Position numbers and translations under genes: made by a program. Below, one piece after another: positions 8,232 through 17,764 of a stretch of 64,000 bases of DNA. This stretch comes from Sphingomonas sp. (GTDB taxonomy: Bacteria > Pseudomonadota > Alphaproteobacteria > Sphingomonadales > Sphingomonadaceae). The stretch lies in NCBI GenBank assembly GCA_021732445.1, contig JAKFUZ010000011.1:1-64000 (forward strand). Direction: 5' to 3'. A model generated the notes under the pieces. It was given only the letters and a program-made list of their open reading frames with translations, did no database searches and was not told where the DNA came from. Each line of letters begins with the position of its first letter. The stretch's first letter is position 1.

Positions 8232-9542
8232 ATGCGTTTCAAGCTCGCCCTGGTCGCCTTGATATTGTTCGGTATCGGTGTAGCGCAGACCGCGAAAGTA
8301 GCGGCTCTCACGCTCACCGTTGCTGCGCTGCAGCAGCCGACGCCCACGTCGGCAAAGGTGGTCGGCCACCTTTACATGCAGTCCAACACCATCGCCAACG
8401 AGATCGTGCATTTCGCGCGTCGTGCCGACGGCACGCTGGCCGAGGTTGAGCGCGTCGCCACGGGCGGTGCCGGGTCGGGCGTATTCAAGCCAGTCAGCGG
8501 GCAAGCCAGCGCACCCAATGCCTTCGAAGGTGCCGGCAGCGTCATCCTGGCCCCGGGCAATAAGCTGCTGTTTGCCACCAATGGCGGCGACAATACGGTG
8601 TAGAGCTTTCGTGTTGCGGCCGGTGGTCGCCTTACGCTGCTCGATCGCCAGAGCACTGGCGAACCGGTAACCGGCAAAAGCGGCACGGCCAAGTCGCTCG
8701 CCTATAGCCCGGCGAGCCATACGCTGTTCGTGCTCCATGCCTTCGGACCCAACCATATTCGCGCGTTTTCGGAAAAGGCCGGCAAACTGACGTTGCGCGA
8801 CGCGCGCTACAGCGTCAACAACGCCACCAAGACCGACCGAATCCCCACCCAGTTGGTTCTGTCGCCCGATCAGAAGTTTCTTCTCGTCGACATATTGTTT
8901 GATTTTCGCCCGGCGGAAAATGCCGATGGATCGGCAAAGCTGGTTGTTGCCAACGCGCCCGACAAAGACGGGCTGGTCGTCTTCCCGATCGATTCGCGGG
9001 GCGCCTTGCGTGAACCGATCTTCAATGATGCGGGGGGAGCCGGCCCCTTCTACATCGGTTTCGTAAAAGGTCGACCGGGCACCTTCATCAACGGCTATGC
9101 GGTGTCCGACGGGATCGCGATCAGCCATATCGACGCGAAGGGGCACGTTACCAGTGGAGCAGCGGTCCAGATCAATACCGCTGCTGGCAAGCCCTCGGAG
9201 CTTTGCTGGCTGGCGATATCCGCCGACGGCAAGCGCGTTTATGCGACCAATTTCGGATATGGCAGCTTGACCAGCTTCGCGCTCGACGGGGCTACGCTGC
9301 GGATTCTCAAAGATCCTGCGAACGATCCAATCCCCGGCGATGGCACCTTCCGCGCCGTCAATGGCCTGGTCAGCAGTGGCCCAAGCGACAGCTGGTTGAG
9401 CCCCGACGACGCTTTTCTGTACCAGATATTTGGCAACGCCTCGACGCTGATTGCCTATCGTGTGGTCAAGAATGGCAGCTTGGCCGAAGTGTCGCGCCAT
9501 CCAATTGCCTATAACAGCCCGCAGGGTTTAGCCGGCTTTTGA
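8232..9542 (+). pseudogene. Lactonase-type beta-propeller gene interrupted by an amber codon
   Basis: Two open stretches, 8232-8603 and 8604-9542, are in the same frame and are separated only by TAG at 8601-8603. Read through, they give a secreted seven-bladed-propeller protein of the lactonase/YncE type, about 435 residues, with an N-terminal signal peptide and repeated blades (for example LLFATNGGDNTV before the stop and RVYATNFGYGSLTSF after it). ATG 8232 has GGAGA upstream. The expected residue at the stop is serine, so TCG to TAG is a simple explanation. It could be a recent pseudogene, a sequencing error, or a gene read by suppression. The 3' part has no good start of its own except GTG 8730. 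Confidence 0.75.
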
Positions 9543-9806
9543 TCGCCCTCGACAATGGCGGCCCAGGCTGGCGACTTTCTCCAACGGTCGCCGTCTGATC
9601 CATAACGGCGAATGCAGCGGAGCGACCAGCGACGAGCACAGAGATGCCGATGTCCTCGGTTGCGAACTCGGTCAGGTGTTCCGTGCGCGGCGATGTTACG
9701 TTCTGAAAACATCAAAAATGTGCTATCAACAGGTCAATAGCGAATCGCTGGCGATGTTGACTGTCTTTAGCAACTCCCCGATTGCTTGTGACCTTGGGGG
9801 TAGCTT

Positions 9807-10745
9807 GTGGCAACAGTACCCGACCGAACGGGCGACCAGCACGAGACAGCATCCGGTCGGCATAGCCCGGACCGGACAGAGGCGATTTATGCGAAGCAAA
9901 CCATAGCCAAGGGCCTCGGCTCCCTGGGTGTGTCAGCGGCACTTTGGCAAACGGAAATCTTCGCGGGTTTCGATCACAATATCCCCGCCTGCCAGCATAC
10001 CCATGCGATTTCGACCTGCCTTAACGGCGGGGGCGAGAGTAGCTCTTTCATCAATGGTCGTTTTCGTTATCGTCGGCAGATCGTTCCTGGCAGTACGGGC
10101 ATTCTTCGGGCGGGAGACACGGCACGTGCCGTCACCCACGCCGGCTGGGGTCACTGTCTGCATCTCTATCTGCCAGACAGTCTGTTGCAACAAAGTGCGG
10201 AAGATGGCTTTGGGCAAAATGCTCAGGTCGAGCTGCTGCCAAGCGATCTCAGAGTCGATCCGGCCATCACCCAGTTGGGAAAGATTGTTGCGCAAGAAAT
10301 TCGGATTCCGAGCTGCGGCAGCCGGATGATGCTGGACAGCGTTTCTTTGGCCCTGGTCGTCCACGTGCTGCGGTCCTGGTCGAGCCTGTCAGCACCCACC
10401 GAACTGCATCGGTCAGGCCTTGCGCCCTGGCAGCAACAGCGCGCCATTGAGCAGCTTCAAAGTCGCTATCACGAGAATTTGTCGATCGACGATCTTGCAG
10501 CGGAGGCGCGGCTTTCCCCGTTTCATTTCATCCGCAGTTTCAAGGCGTCCGTTGGTGTTCCGCCGCATCAATATCTGACGCAGATAAGGATGGAACGCGC
10601 CCGTGTACTGCTGGAGACTACCGATTTGGCCATCACGGATGTTGCCTTCGAAACTGGTTACCAATCTCCAGCCCATTTTGCGCGGCTCTTTCGCCGACAT
10701 TACGGGATGACGCCGACAGCCTATCGGCGCGAACGGAACAGGTGA
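9807..10745 (+). CDS. AraC family regulator, tandem copy 1
   Basis: A 312-residue AraC-type activator. Residues about 30-200 form the sensor part, with a histidine-rich segment (ACQHTHAISTCLNGGGES) and HCLHLYLPD. The C-terminal 100 residues are a standard two-HTH AraC domain (LSIDDLAAEARLSPFHFIRSF, then ITDVAFETGYQSPAHFARLF). The start at GTG 9807 is supported because copy 2 begins in the same nucleotide context (AGCTTGTG). It lies 264 nt after the interrupted lactonase gene; that gap shows nothing recognisable. Target genes are unknown, the neighbouring P460/lactonase genes being the nearest candidates. Confidence 0.85.
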   Translation: MATVPDRTGDQHETASGRHSPDRTEAIYAKQTIAKGLGSLGVSAALWQTEIFAGFDHNIPACQHTHAISTCLNGGGESSSFINGRFRYRRQIVPGSTGILRAGDTARAVTHAGWGHCLHLYLPDSLLQQSAEDGFGQNAQVELLPSDLRVDPAITQLGKIVAQEIRIPSCGSRMMLDSVSLALVVHVLRSWSSLSAPTELHRSGLAPWQQQRAIEQLQSRYHENLSIDDLAAEARLSPFHFIRSFKASVGVPPHQYLTQIRMERARVLLETTDLAITDVAFETGYQSPAHFARLFRRHYGMTPTAYRRERNR

Positions 10746-10922
10746 TTGGGTCGCGCAACGTGATCCCCATCATTCGGCAAGCGACCGCCAGGGTACGACA
10801 GGTATTGCCGTGCAAGAAAGCGGGTAGGCCGAAGGGAGGGTTCAACCCCGCGCCGTTCCTGTTCGAGTTGGGCGCCGAACACCGCCAGTGTGCTATGGGC
10901 CAAGCGAGAAGTGGGATAGCTT

Positions 10923-11861
10923 GTGTCAACAGTGTCTGATCCGACCGGCAGTCTGCCCGGGACTGAAACCGGTCCGCTCAACGCAGATCGGATAGAGCTT
11001 TCCTACAGCCAAACGCCCATAGCCAAGGGTTTTGGCTCATTGGGCATGTCGGCTGCACTTTGGCAATCTGATGTTTTCGCCAATAGCGAAGCGTCACGCC
11101 CTGCCTGCCCGCACACGCACATGATCGAGACTTGCCTTTTCGGCGGGGGCGAGAGCAGCCTCTTTATCGATGGCCGCCACGTCTTCCATCGGCGCATTGC
11201 TCCGGGCAGCACGGCCCTGGTGCGAGCAGGAGAAGCGCCGCGTTCCGTCACCTACTCTGCCTGTGGTCAGTGCATGCATCTCTATCTTCCCGACAAATTG
11301 TTGCAGCAGAGCGCGACGGAGGAATTCAATTGTCCCGGGTCGGTCGAATTGCAGCAGCGCGGTCTCCAGGACGATCCAATGATCGCCCGGATGGGCCGAC
11401 TGGTTGCTCAGGAAATCCAGGCTCCGAGCGGCGGCAGCCAGATGATGCTGGACAGCGTTTCGCTGGCCCTGACCGTAAGAATGCTTCGGACATGGTCGAG
11501 ATTAACAGAATGCTCCGATCTTCTCACCTCAGGTCTTGCTCCCTGGCAGCAAAAACGTACAATTGAAGTGCTCCAAAGTCGCTACGCAGATGATTTGTCG
11601 ATCGCCGATCTTGCGGCGGAAGCGCGACTTTCGCCCTTTCATTTCATCCGCAGTTTCAAGCGCTCCGTTGGTGTTCCGCCGCACCAATATCTGACGAAGA
11701 TTAGGTTGGAGCGAGCCTGTGTGCTGCTGGAAACGACCAATTTGGCCATCACGGATGTTGCCTTCGAAACAGGTTATCAATCTCCAGCCCATTTTGCGCG
11801 GCTCTTTCGCCGACACTACGGGCTCACCCCGACAGCCTATCGACGCAAAGCCCGCACCTGA
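10923..11861 (+). CDS. AraC family regulator, tandem copy 2
   Basis: A 312-residue paralogue of the preceding regulator, of identical length, with GTG start 10923. Similarity runs along the whole protein and is highest in the DNA-binding domain (LSIADLAAEARLSPFHFIRSF, ITDVAFETGYQSPAHFARLF), which is nearly identical. The sensor half has changed more (for example PHTHMIETCLFGGGES). This suggests tandem duplication with the same operator preference but altered ligand sensing. The 177-nt gap between the copies has no other gene. Confidence 0.85.
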   Translation: MSTVSDPTGSLPGTETGPLNADRIELSYSQTPIAKGFGSLGMSAALWQSDVFANSEASRPACPHTHMIETCLFGGGESSLFIDGRHVFHRRIAPGSTALVRAGEAPRSVTYSACGQCMHLYLPDKLLQQSATEEFNCPGSVELQQRGLQDDPMIARMGRLVAQEIQAPSGGSQMMLDSVSLALTVRMLRTWSRLTECSDLLTSGLAPWQQKRTIEVLQSRYADDLSIADLAAEARLSPFHFIRSFKRSVGVPPHQYLTKIRLERACVLLETTNLAITDVAFETGYQSPAHFARLFRRHYGLTPTAYRRKART

Positions 11862-12391
11862 CAGGAGTCAGCTGACTGCAACCCCGCCTGCATATGAGCG
11901 AGCGCCGGATCGCGCCAGAGCGGCGCGCAGTGCAGGATTGTCGAGGCTGAGTGACTGCTTGACTGTCAAATGCCAGAGGTGGGATGCGTTGTGCTCGGTT
12001 TCGTGGCTACCGAGACAAGGTGTTTTATAGAAGCGCAGTGCATGGATGCACCGGGCGGTTGAGGCGCCCGCAGGCGCCGACCGCGCGACCTGACCCATGA
12101 TGGTGGCGCGATCGGTGATCGCCGACAAGGTCGCTGCTGGCCAGTTCATCACCGCGGCGCACGAAGTGCCTCGCATCTGGACCGCTGCGGGGGGCTGGAT
12201 GTCGCTGCAATGATCTGACGACGGACAGCAGCGACGGAATTGTCCCGCGCATCGGTGACAGATTACGCAAGATAGCGGTTCGGCCAGGGGGTCATCAGAG
12301 AGCTATGGCGTAATCGTAGTGATCATCACTATCGTCCGTGGCCCGCCAATTTTGTGCGCGGCGCGCGTGGTGCCTGATTGTCGCGTGGCGC
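11862..12391. other. Coding-poor gap
   Basis: About 530 bases with no supported gene. A minus-strand frame at 11868-12176 has no recognisable features. The stretch marks the border between the accessory-looking left end and the densely packed minus-strand genes that follow. Confidence 0.5.
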
Positions 12392-12727
12392 CTAGTCGGC
12401 CTTGCGCAGCGACTGATCGAGGTCGACCAGCGCCTCATAGGCGGCTGGCTCCAGTGTTGTGGTGAACTGGCAGCCGGCGACAAAATCGTCCGACCACACG
12501 ATTGTCGCCGCGACCGGGCCGGTTTGCGGCATCGTCAGCCAGATCATCGAGCCAACCCGCAGTGGCGAGTAAATCTCAAGCCGCGCGCCATGGATCGACA
12601 GATCGACCACCCGGCACAAGGCCCGGTCCAGCCCGCCCCGGCCGATGCGCGCATCAAGAGAAACCGGCGCGCGCGGGCTGCGGCGCCGTCCGGTGCTTTC
12701 AGCAGGCTCGAATTCAGCAGCGAGCAT
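12392..12727 (-). CDS. PilZ domain protein
   Basis: A 111-residue single-domain PilZ protein, probably a c-di-GMP receptor. The binding signature appears as RRRSPRAPVSLDARI (the RxxxR element) followed by VDLSIHGARLEI (the D-x-S-x-x-G element), then a short beta-barrel. An ATG at 12733 is in frame, but the GAGG upstream is spaced properly only for ATG 12727. The EAL protein at 25.4 kb would be an opposing c-di-GMP component. Partner unknown. Confidence 0.85.
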   Translation of the reverse strand: MLAAEFEPAESTGRRRSPRAPVSLDARIGRGGLDRALCRVVDLSIHGARLEIYSPLRVGSMIWLTMPQTGPVAATIVWSDDFVAGCQFTTTLEPAAYEALVDLDQSLRKAD

Positions 12728-12808
12728 GGGCATTCCTCGTTGGTTGACGAAGAAAGCCTAGGCGAACAGGGCTAACGCGCCGTTAACGAGGTGGGAGCCG
12801 GCCCGGCC

Positions 12809-13039
12809 TTATTTTTTGCCGAGCGAAAGGCCGCCAAAGCGCTTGTTGAAGCGCGCGACCTGGCCGCCGGCATCGAGCAGACGCGAGTTGCCGCCAGTCC
12901 ATGCCGGATGCGCCAGCGGGTCGATTTCCAGCGTCATGAGGTCGCCTTCCTTGCCCCAGGTCGAGCGCGTCTCATATGTGGTGCCGTCGGTCATCTGCAC
13001 CTTTATCATGTGATATTCAGGGTGCGTGTTCTTTTTCAT
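12809..13039 (-). CDS. rpmE: 50S ribosomal protein L31
   Basis: A 76-residue L31, starting [19 protein letters not shown] and containing the family segment HPAWTGG. It lacks the CxxC zinc-binding cysteines, so it is the zinc-independent form, which is normal in many alphaproteobacteria. GGAG precedes the ATG at 13039 by about 11 nt. The upstream in-frame extension to 13102 is not supported. Confidence 0.95.
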   Translation of the reverse strand: MKKNTHPEYHMIKVQMTDGTTYETRSTWGKEGDLMTLEIDPLAHPAWTGGNSRLLDAGGQVARFNKRFGGLSLGKK

Positions 13040-13126
13040 GCGAAATGCTCCATCGGTGGCTGGTTCCAACCAGCCTGAACAGGAAGCGGCGGCGCCTAGC
13101 ATGGCGCCCCCGGCTTGGCAATGCGC

Positions 13127-14020
13127 TTAGGTGGGCGTGCCCAGCATTTTCGCGCTGTCATCCCACAGCCGCGCCGCGGCCTCGTCGTCGCGGGCAAGCG
13201 CTGATGGCGCGATGGAAACCAGGTGCTTGCCGCGCACCGACCAATAGTCGCCGTGGCACCCGGCATAGCCCGGTGCCGCCGCCAGATCGGCCAGAAACTG
13301 GCCGGAGCGCGCGATGGTGCTCACCCGGTCTGACGACATCATCAGGGGCAATATATACCCCACCGCGCGAGCGATCCATTTGCCGTTGTCGCGCGCAAGC
13401 CCGGTATGCGGCACATAACCGGGGTCAAGGCTCATCACGCTCAGCGCCGGATAGCGCCGGGCGGCCTCCCGCGCGGTCATGATGTTGCACAGCTTTGACG
13501 AGGAATAGGCCCGAAAACACGCGGCCCGTGTCCGCGTTTCGCGGCGCGGATCGCGATCGGGATAGGCAAGCAAGGTCGCATCGGCATGGATTGGCGGCGT
13601 GACCGGCGTCTTTTCGGCCGGGTCATGGGTGCCGCTGCCGGTAAAGATGACTCGCGCGCCAGCCGCCATCCGGTCTTTGACCAGCGCCAGCAACAGGAAA
13701 TGGGCAAGATGGTTTACGGCAAATGTCCGCTCAAACCCGTCGCTGCTCGTTGCAGGACGCGCCAGTTGCAGCCCGGCATTGAGGACCAGCGTGTCAATCG
13801 GGTCAGGCCCGAGCGCGGCGGCAAAAGCGCGGACATTGGCAAGCGCATCGAGATCCAGGGGCACCGCCAGAACGTGCCCCGCAAGCGCGGCGGGCAGCGC
13901 GCCCGGGTTTCGCGCGCCGATCGTCAGCCGGTGTCCGCCCGCGACCAGGCGCTCGGCCGCGAACAGGCCGAAACCGGCGGTGGCGCCTGTCATCACGATG
14001 TGGCGCGTGGTGCTCACCAC
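13127..14020 (-). CDS. SDR family oxidoreductase (protochlorophyllide-reductase-like)
   Basis: A 297-residue short-chain dehydrogenase. It shows the TGATAGFGLFAAERL cofactor motif at residues about 11-25, LVLNAGLQ (NNAG position), and a canonical active site YSSSK preceded by serine. The C-terminal tail is long, as in the light-dependent protochlorophyllide reductase/retinol dehydrogenase-like branch, but there are no photosynthesis genes here. It starts at GTG (14020 or 14017) and overlaps the 3' end of the M2 peptidase gene, so translation is coupled. Substrate unknown. Confidence 0.85.
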   Translation of the reverse strand: MVSTTRHIVMTGATAGFGLFAAERLVAGGHRLTIGARNPGALPAALAGHVLAVPLDLDALANVRAFAAALGPDPIDTLVLNAGLQLARPATSSDGFERTFAVNHLAHFLLLALVKDRMAAGARVIFTGSGTHDPAEKTPVTPPIHADATLLAYPDRDPRRETRTRAACFRAYSSSKLCNIMTAREAARRYPALSVMSLDPGYVPHTGLARDNGKWIARAVGYILPLMMSSDRVSTIARSGQFLADLAAAPGYAGCHGDYWSVRGKHLVSIAPSALARDDEAAARLWDDSAKMLGTPT

Positions 14021-15861
14021 CCGGCGGGCTTTCCCTTGTTCTGCGCGTCAAGCCAGGCCTTGAGCGGTGCGAAATACGCCGCCATCGCCGCGCCAGAGAT
14101 TTCGCGCGATCCGGTGAATGCCTCCAGCGCTTCGGGCCAGGGTTTCGACTGGCCAAGCTCCAGCATCGCGTTCAGGCGGGCACCAACCTCTTTGTTGCCA
14201 TAAAAAGAGCAGCGGTGGAGCGGCCCGGTCCAGCCCGCCTGCTTGCACGCTGCGGCATAGAATTGAAACTGGAGCAGCCGCGCCAGGAAATAGCGCGTAT
14301 AGGGCACGCTGGCCGGCACATGATATTTGGCGCCAGGGTCGAACCGGGTCGCGTCACGCTCGACCGGCGGGGTGATACCCTGATATTGCAGCCGCAGCGC
14401 GTTCCACGCCGCTTCATAGCCGTCGGGCTTGATGACGCCCGAAAATACCGCCCAGCGCCATTTGTCCACCAGCAGGCCAAAGGGGAGGAACGCTACCTTG
14501 TCCATCGCCTGTTTCAGCAACAGGCCGATGTCCTTGTCTTCGCTTGGCACGCGGGCGGCGTCGAGCAGGCCAATCTGGACCAGATATTGCGGCGTGATAG
14601 ACAGCGCGACAAAATCGCCAATGGCTTCGTGAAAGCCATCATTGGCGCCGTTCTGATACAGCGTCGGCTGGTTCTTGTAGGCGCGCTGATAATAATTGTG
14701 ACCCAGCTCGTGGTGAATGGTAACAAAATCATCGCCATTCACCTTGGTGCACATCTTGATGCGCACATCGTCCTGACTGTCGAGATCCCACGCCGAGGCG
14801 TGGCAAATCACATCGCGGTCGGCCGGCTTCACGATTTGTGACCGCGCCCAGAAGGTGTCCGGCAGCGCCGCGAAGCCCAGTGACGAATAGAACCCCTCGC
14901 CGGCCCGCACCATCTTTACCGGGTCATAGCCTTTCTCGGTCAGCAGGTCGCCCACATCAAAACCCAGGTCACCAGCACCCTTGGGGGCAACGATGTCATA
15001 GATATTGCCCCATTCCTGCGCCCACATATTGCCCAGCAGGTCGGCGCGGATTGGCCCTGTTTTCGGCTGCACCGCGTCGCCATATCTGGCGTTGAGCTTC
15101 CAGCGCACATAGGTGTGCAGCGACTGGTACAGCGGCTCCACCTCGCGCCATAATTTGTCGGTTAGCTGCGCGAATTCCTGAGGGCTCATGTCATAGCCCG
15201 ATCGCCACATCGCGCCGACATCCTTGTATCCCAGCTCGACGGCGCCCTGATTGCTGATCTCGACGGTGCGCGCATAATCGTCATGCATCTGCGCGCCGAC
15301 ATTGTCGTGCCAGCTAATCCACATTTCCTTGAGCTGCTGGGGGTCGCGGACGGTGCCCATTGCCGCTTCGATGTCACTGCCGTTGATCGGCTTGCCGCCC
15401 AGCGTGCCCTTGCCCTTGCCATATTGCGACGACATGCGTGTGACGATGGTTGACAGCTCGTCGGCCGCGCCGGCTTTGGTAGGTGCTGGCAGGGTGATGC
15501 CGCCGCGCAGCAGATTGAGTTTGCGCACCGTATCGGCCGACAGCCCAGCGACTGCCTGATATTTCGCAGCCTCCAGCGCGAGCTTTACGGAGAGTTCGGT
15601 CCCTTCCGCGCCGCTTTTTGCCGCCAGCGCGTCGGTATCCTCGGTGATGTAGGTCGCGTTGATCCACGCGATGCGGCTGGCGTCGATCGAAAACGCGGCG
15701 AGCTGCTGTTCGGCGGCGGCCACAAAAGCGTCGGCATCTGCCGAGGTGGGGGCAGCAGCGGTTGCCGCGGCGGGCGCAGCCGGTGACGGCGGACCGGCCA
15801 GCGCCGGGCTGGTGAATAGCGCCACGCCAAGCGCGAAAGTCGAAATGCCAAATCGGGTCAT
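14014..15861 (-). CDS. M2 family metallopeptidase (angiotensin-converting-enzyme-like)
   Basis: A 615-residue secreted zinc peptidase. A signal peptide (ISTFALGVALFTSPALA) is followed by a low-complexity Ala/Pro linker and the M2 catalytic domain. The zinc motif HELGH lies in HHELGHNYYQ, followed by the family's GFHEAIGDFVALS segment that supplies the third ligand. The ACE-type dipeptidase activity (release of C-terminal dipeptides) is known for the family and inferred here. GGGAA precedes the ATG at 15861. The downstream SDR gene overlaps it by 4-7 nt. Confidence 0.9.
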   Translation of the reverse strand: MTRFGISTFALGVALFTSPALAGPPSPAAPAAATAAAPTSADADAFVAAAEQQLAAFSIDASRIAWINATYITEDTDALAAKSGAEGTELSVKLALEAAKYQAVAGLSADTVRKLNLLRGGITLPAPTKAGAADELSTIVTRMSSQYGKGKGTLGGKPINGSDIEAAMGTVRDPQQLKEMWISWHDNVGAQMHDDYARTVEISNQGAVELGYKDVGAMWRSGYDMSPQEFAQLTDKLWREVEPLYQSLHTYVRWKLNARYGDAVQPKTGPIRADLLGNMWAQEWGNIYDIVAPKGAGDLGFDVGDLLTEKGYDPVKMVRAGEGFYSSLGFAALPDTFWARSQIVKPADRDVICHASAWDLDSQDDVRIKMCTKVNGDDFVTIHHELGHNYYQRAYKNQPTLYQNGANDGFHEAIGDFVALSITPQYLVQIGLLDAARVPSEDKDIGLLLKQAMDKVAFLPFGLLVDKWRWAVFSGVIKPDGYEAAWNALRLQYQGITPPVERDATRFDPGAKYHVPASVPYTRYFLARLLQFQFYAAACKQAGWTGPLHRCSFYGNKEVGARLNAMLELGQSKPWPEALEAFTGSREISGAAMAAYFAPLKAWLDAQNKGKPAGW

Positions 15862-15917
15862 GTGCTGGTTCCCAAAAATCGGTTGATGGCGCATGTGACC
15901 ATCCCGGCGCCACTTGG

Positions 15918-16676
15918 TCAACCCGCCAGAAATGCCGCCATTGCCTGCCCCAGTTCCGGCTTCAGCACCGCGCTCATATGATTGCCGGGAACACCGCGAT
16001 ACTGGGCGTTGGGGAGCGCGGCCGCGAGCCGCTCGGCAGAGCCATTGTCATGGTCGTCCACGCCGCACAGCACCAGCGTCGGCGACGTCATGTCGGCAAG
16101 TGCTTCCGGCGGCGTGTTCACGAAGCTGTCGAGCACGCGCACCAGCGCGGCGGCGTCGCCCCCCGTTGTCTTGAGAAACCCCGCTGCCATCCATTCGGCC
16201 GATCCACGCTCGAACGAGGTTGTCGAGGTAAGCACGCGGCGGAAGAAATCAGCCCGTGTGCCGGTTTCGGTCACCCCTTCAAACCCCATGCCCGACAGAA
16301 TCACCCGGCGTGGAAGCGCACCTCCCGCCAGCATCCTGACGACGGTACGCGCGCCGAGCGAATAGCCGCCAAGATCATAATCGGTAAGCGCCAGATGCGC
16401 GATCAGCGCCTGCCCGTCGCGCGCCAGCACGTCGGGCGGATAATATGCGGCGTCATGAGGTTTGGCGCTCGCCCCATGGCCGCGAAGATCGGGCATAATC
16501 ACCCGCCACCCCGACGCTGCCAGATGCGCGGCATGGCCATAACGCAGCCAGTTCGTCACGGCGTCTGACATATAGCCGTGGAGCAGCATGACCGGCCGCC
16601 CCTGCCCCAGCTCGCGCCAGGCAAGCATGGTTCCGTCAAAACTGCTGAAATGATGAAGGTCAGGCTCGGCGGTCAT
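15918..16676 (-). CDS. Alpha/beta hydrolase
   Basis: A 252-residue alpha/beta-hydrolase. The oxyanion motif MLLHGYM, the nucleophile elbow GYSLGA, an acid in LCGVDDHD and the final histidine in PGNHMS are all visible in order. The substrate is not evident; esterase or lipolactonase activity is possible. It ends 56 nt before the M2 peptidase start on the same strand. A MarR regulator begins on the opposite strand 153 nt away and may control it. Confidence 0.85.
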   Translation of the reverse strand: MTAEPDLHHFSSFDGTMLAWRELGQGRPVMLLHGYMSDAVTNWLRYGHAAHLAASGWRVIMPDLRGHGASAKPHDAAYYPPDVLARDGQALIAHLALTDYDLGGYSLGARTVVRMLAGGALPRRVILSGMGFEGVTETGTRADFFRRVLTSTTSFERGSAEWMAAGFLKTTGGDAAALVRVLDSFVNTPPEALADMTSPTLVLCGVDDHDNGSAERLAAALPNAQYRGVPGNHMSAVLKPELGQAMAAFLAG

Positions 16677-16829
16677 GATGGACGCAATCCGTTGGGTCGG
16701 GTGCATCAGCCTATGCCCGTGCGCCCCGTGTCGCAAAGCCAAATGGCATCGTGCCGGCCGATGGCGTCGTCAAGGCCGATGCGCGTGGCACGGCTGGCAC
16801 GACAGCGCTTGCCCCGCTATATTCATGCC

Positions 16830-17276
16830 ATGGCGTTGATGCTTGAATTTCTCATCGGCGATGTCGCGCGGTTGCAGCGGCGGCGTTTTGGCGAGCGGGC
16901 CAAAATGCTGGGCGCGACACGGCCGCAGTGGCGCACGCTGACGACGCTGGCGCGGCATGAGGGGATCGCCGAACCCGGCCTGGCTGAGCTTCTCGAAATC
17001 GAACCGGCGAACCTGTCACGCATGGTTGACCGGCTGGTGGCCAGCGGGCTGGTCGCGCGCCGGCCGAACCTCGATGGCGGTCGCGATGCGCAACTCTTTC
17101 TCGCAGACGTCGCACGTCCGGTGATGCGCGAATTTCTGCAGATCGCCGATGACGTGTTTGAAGAGGCGCTCGCCGGCGTATCTCGGCAGGACCGCGCCGT
17201 GCTGCAAGCCGCGCTCGCCACGATGCGCGCGAACCTTGCCGGGCCAATGGCAGCACGCGGCGGCCAGCCGCCGTAA
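16830..17276 (+). CDS. MarR family transcriptional regulator
   Basis: A 148-residue winged-helix protein of the MarR family. The core HTH is visible as GLAELLEIEPANLSRMVDRLVASGLV, followed by the wing RRPNLDGGRDAQLFL and C-terminal dimerisation helices. ATG 16830 is chosen; ATG 16839 is also possible and a longer frame back to 16578 overlaps the hydrolase gene on the other strand. Its divergent position relative to the alpha/beta hydrolase suggests local control. Ligand unknown. Confidence 0.85.
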   Translation: MALMLEFLIGDVARLQRRRFGERAKMLGATRPQWRTLTTLARHEGIAEPGLAELLEIEPANLSRMVDRLVASGLVARRPNLDGGRDAQLFLADVARPVMREFLQIADDVFEEALAGVSRQDRAVLQAALATMRANLAGPMAARGGQPP

Positions 17277-17299
17277 TGACGCAAGATCAGGGCCCGCGA

Positions 17300-17761
17300 T
17301 CAGGCCCGGCGGCGCATGAGCAGTGACGCAAATTCTGCCGCCGGTGGATCGGCGGGATAGGCCGGTATGCCTCTGGCCAGCAGCACCCAGGGTTGCTTGC
17401 GAGAAACCCAAAGATGGGCGCGGGGCGATAGCGCGCTTGTGTCGTCGAGCGTGCCGGCCCGGATAACGGCGATCATCGGCCGTGCGGTGTTCGTCGTCCA
17501 TAATCGCGTATGGCACGCCGCACACATATGATGCGTCGAGGCGCCGCCTGCCGGTCGCGGAAAATCAAATCCGGCAACCGCGCCCTCAACCGCAATCATC
17601 GCCGCCATGACCACCATCTGCACGGTAAAAGCGCTGCCGGTCGATCGCTGGCAGTCCTGACAATGGCAACAATAAACGGGTGGCGGAGCGCCAGCGGCGA
17701 TGCTGAAACGCACCGCGCCGCAGCGGCATCCGCCCGCGATATCGGCGAGCGCCGCTGCCAA
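17300..17761 (-). CDS. GFA family (CENP-V/Gfa) zinc protein
   Basis: A 153-residue protein of the glutathione-dependent formaldehyde-activating enzyme family. Zinc-binding cysteines are seen in GGCRCGAVRF, CCHCQDCQR and HHMCAACH, in the order and spacing of the family. Many members are not formaldehyde enzymes, so the activity is open. It begins 3 nt after the asd stop codon on the same strand and is probably co-transcribed with it. Confidence 0.85.
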   Translation of the reverse strand: MAAALADIAGGCRCGAVRFSIAAGAPPPVYCCHCQDCQRSTGSAFTVQMVVMAAMIAVEGAVAGFDFPRPAGGASTHHMCAACHTRLWTTNTARPMIAVIRAGTLDDTSALSPRAHLWVSRKQPWVLLARGIPAYPADPPAAEFASLLMRRRA

Positions 17762-17764
17762 GCC

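Noticed and set aside
8601-8603. TAG as a programmed pyrrolysine or recoding site
   Set aside because: No recoding signal or dedicated tRNA is seen; a point mutation or sequence error is simpler.
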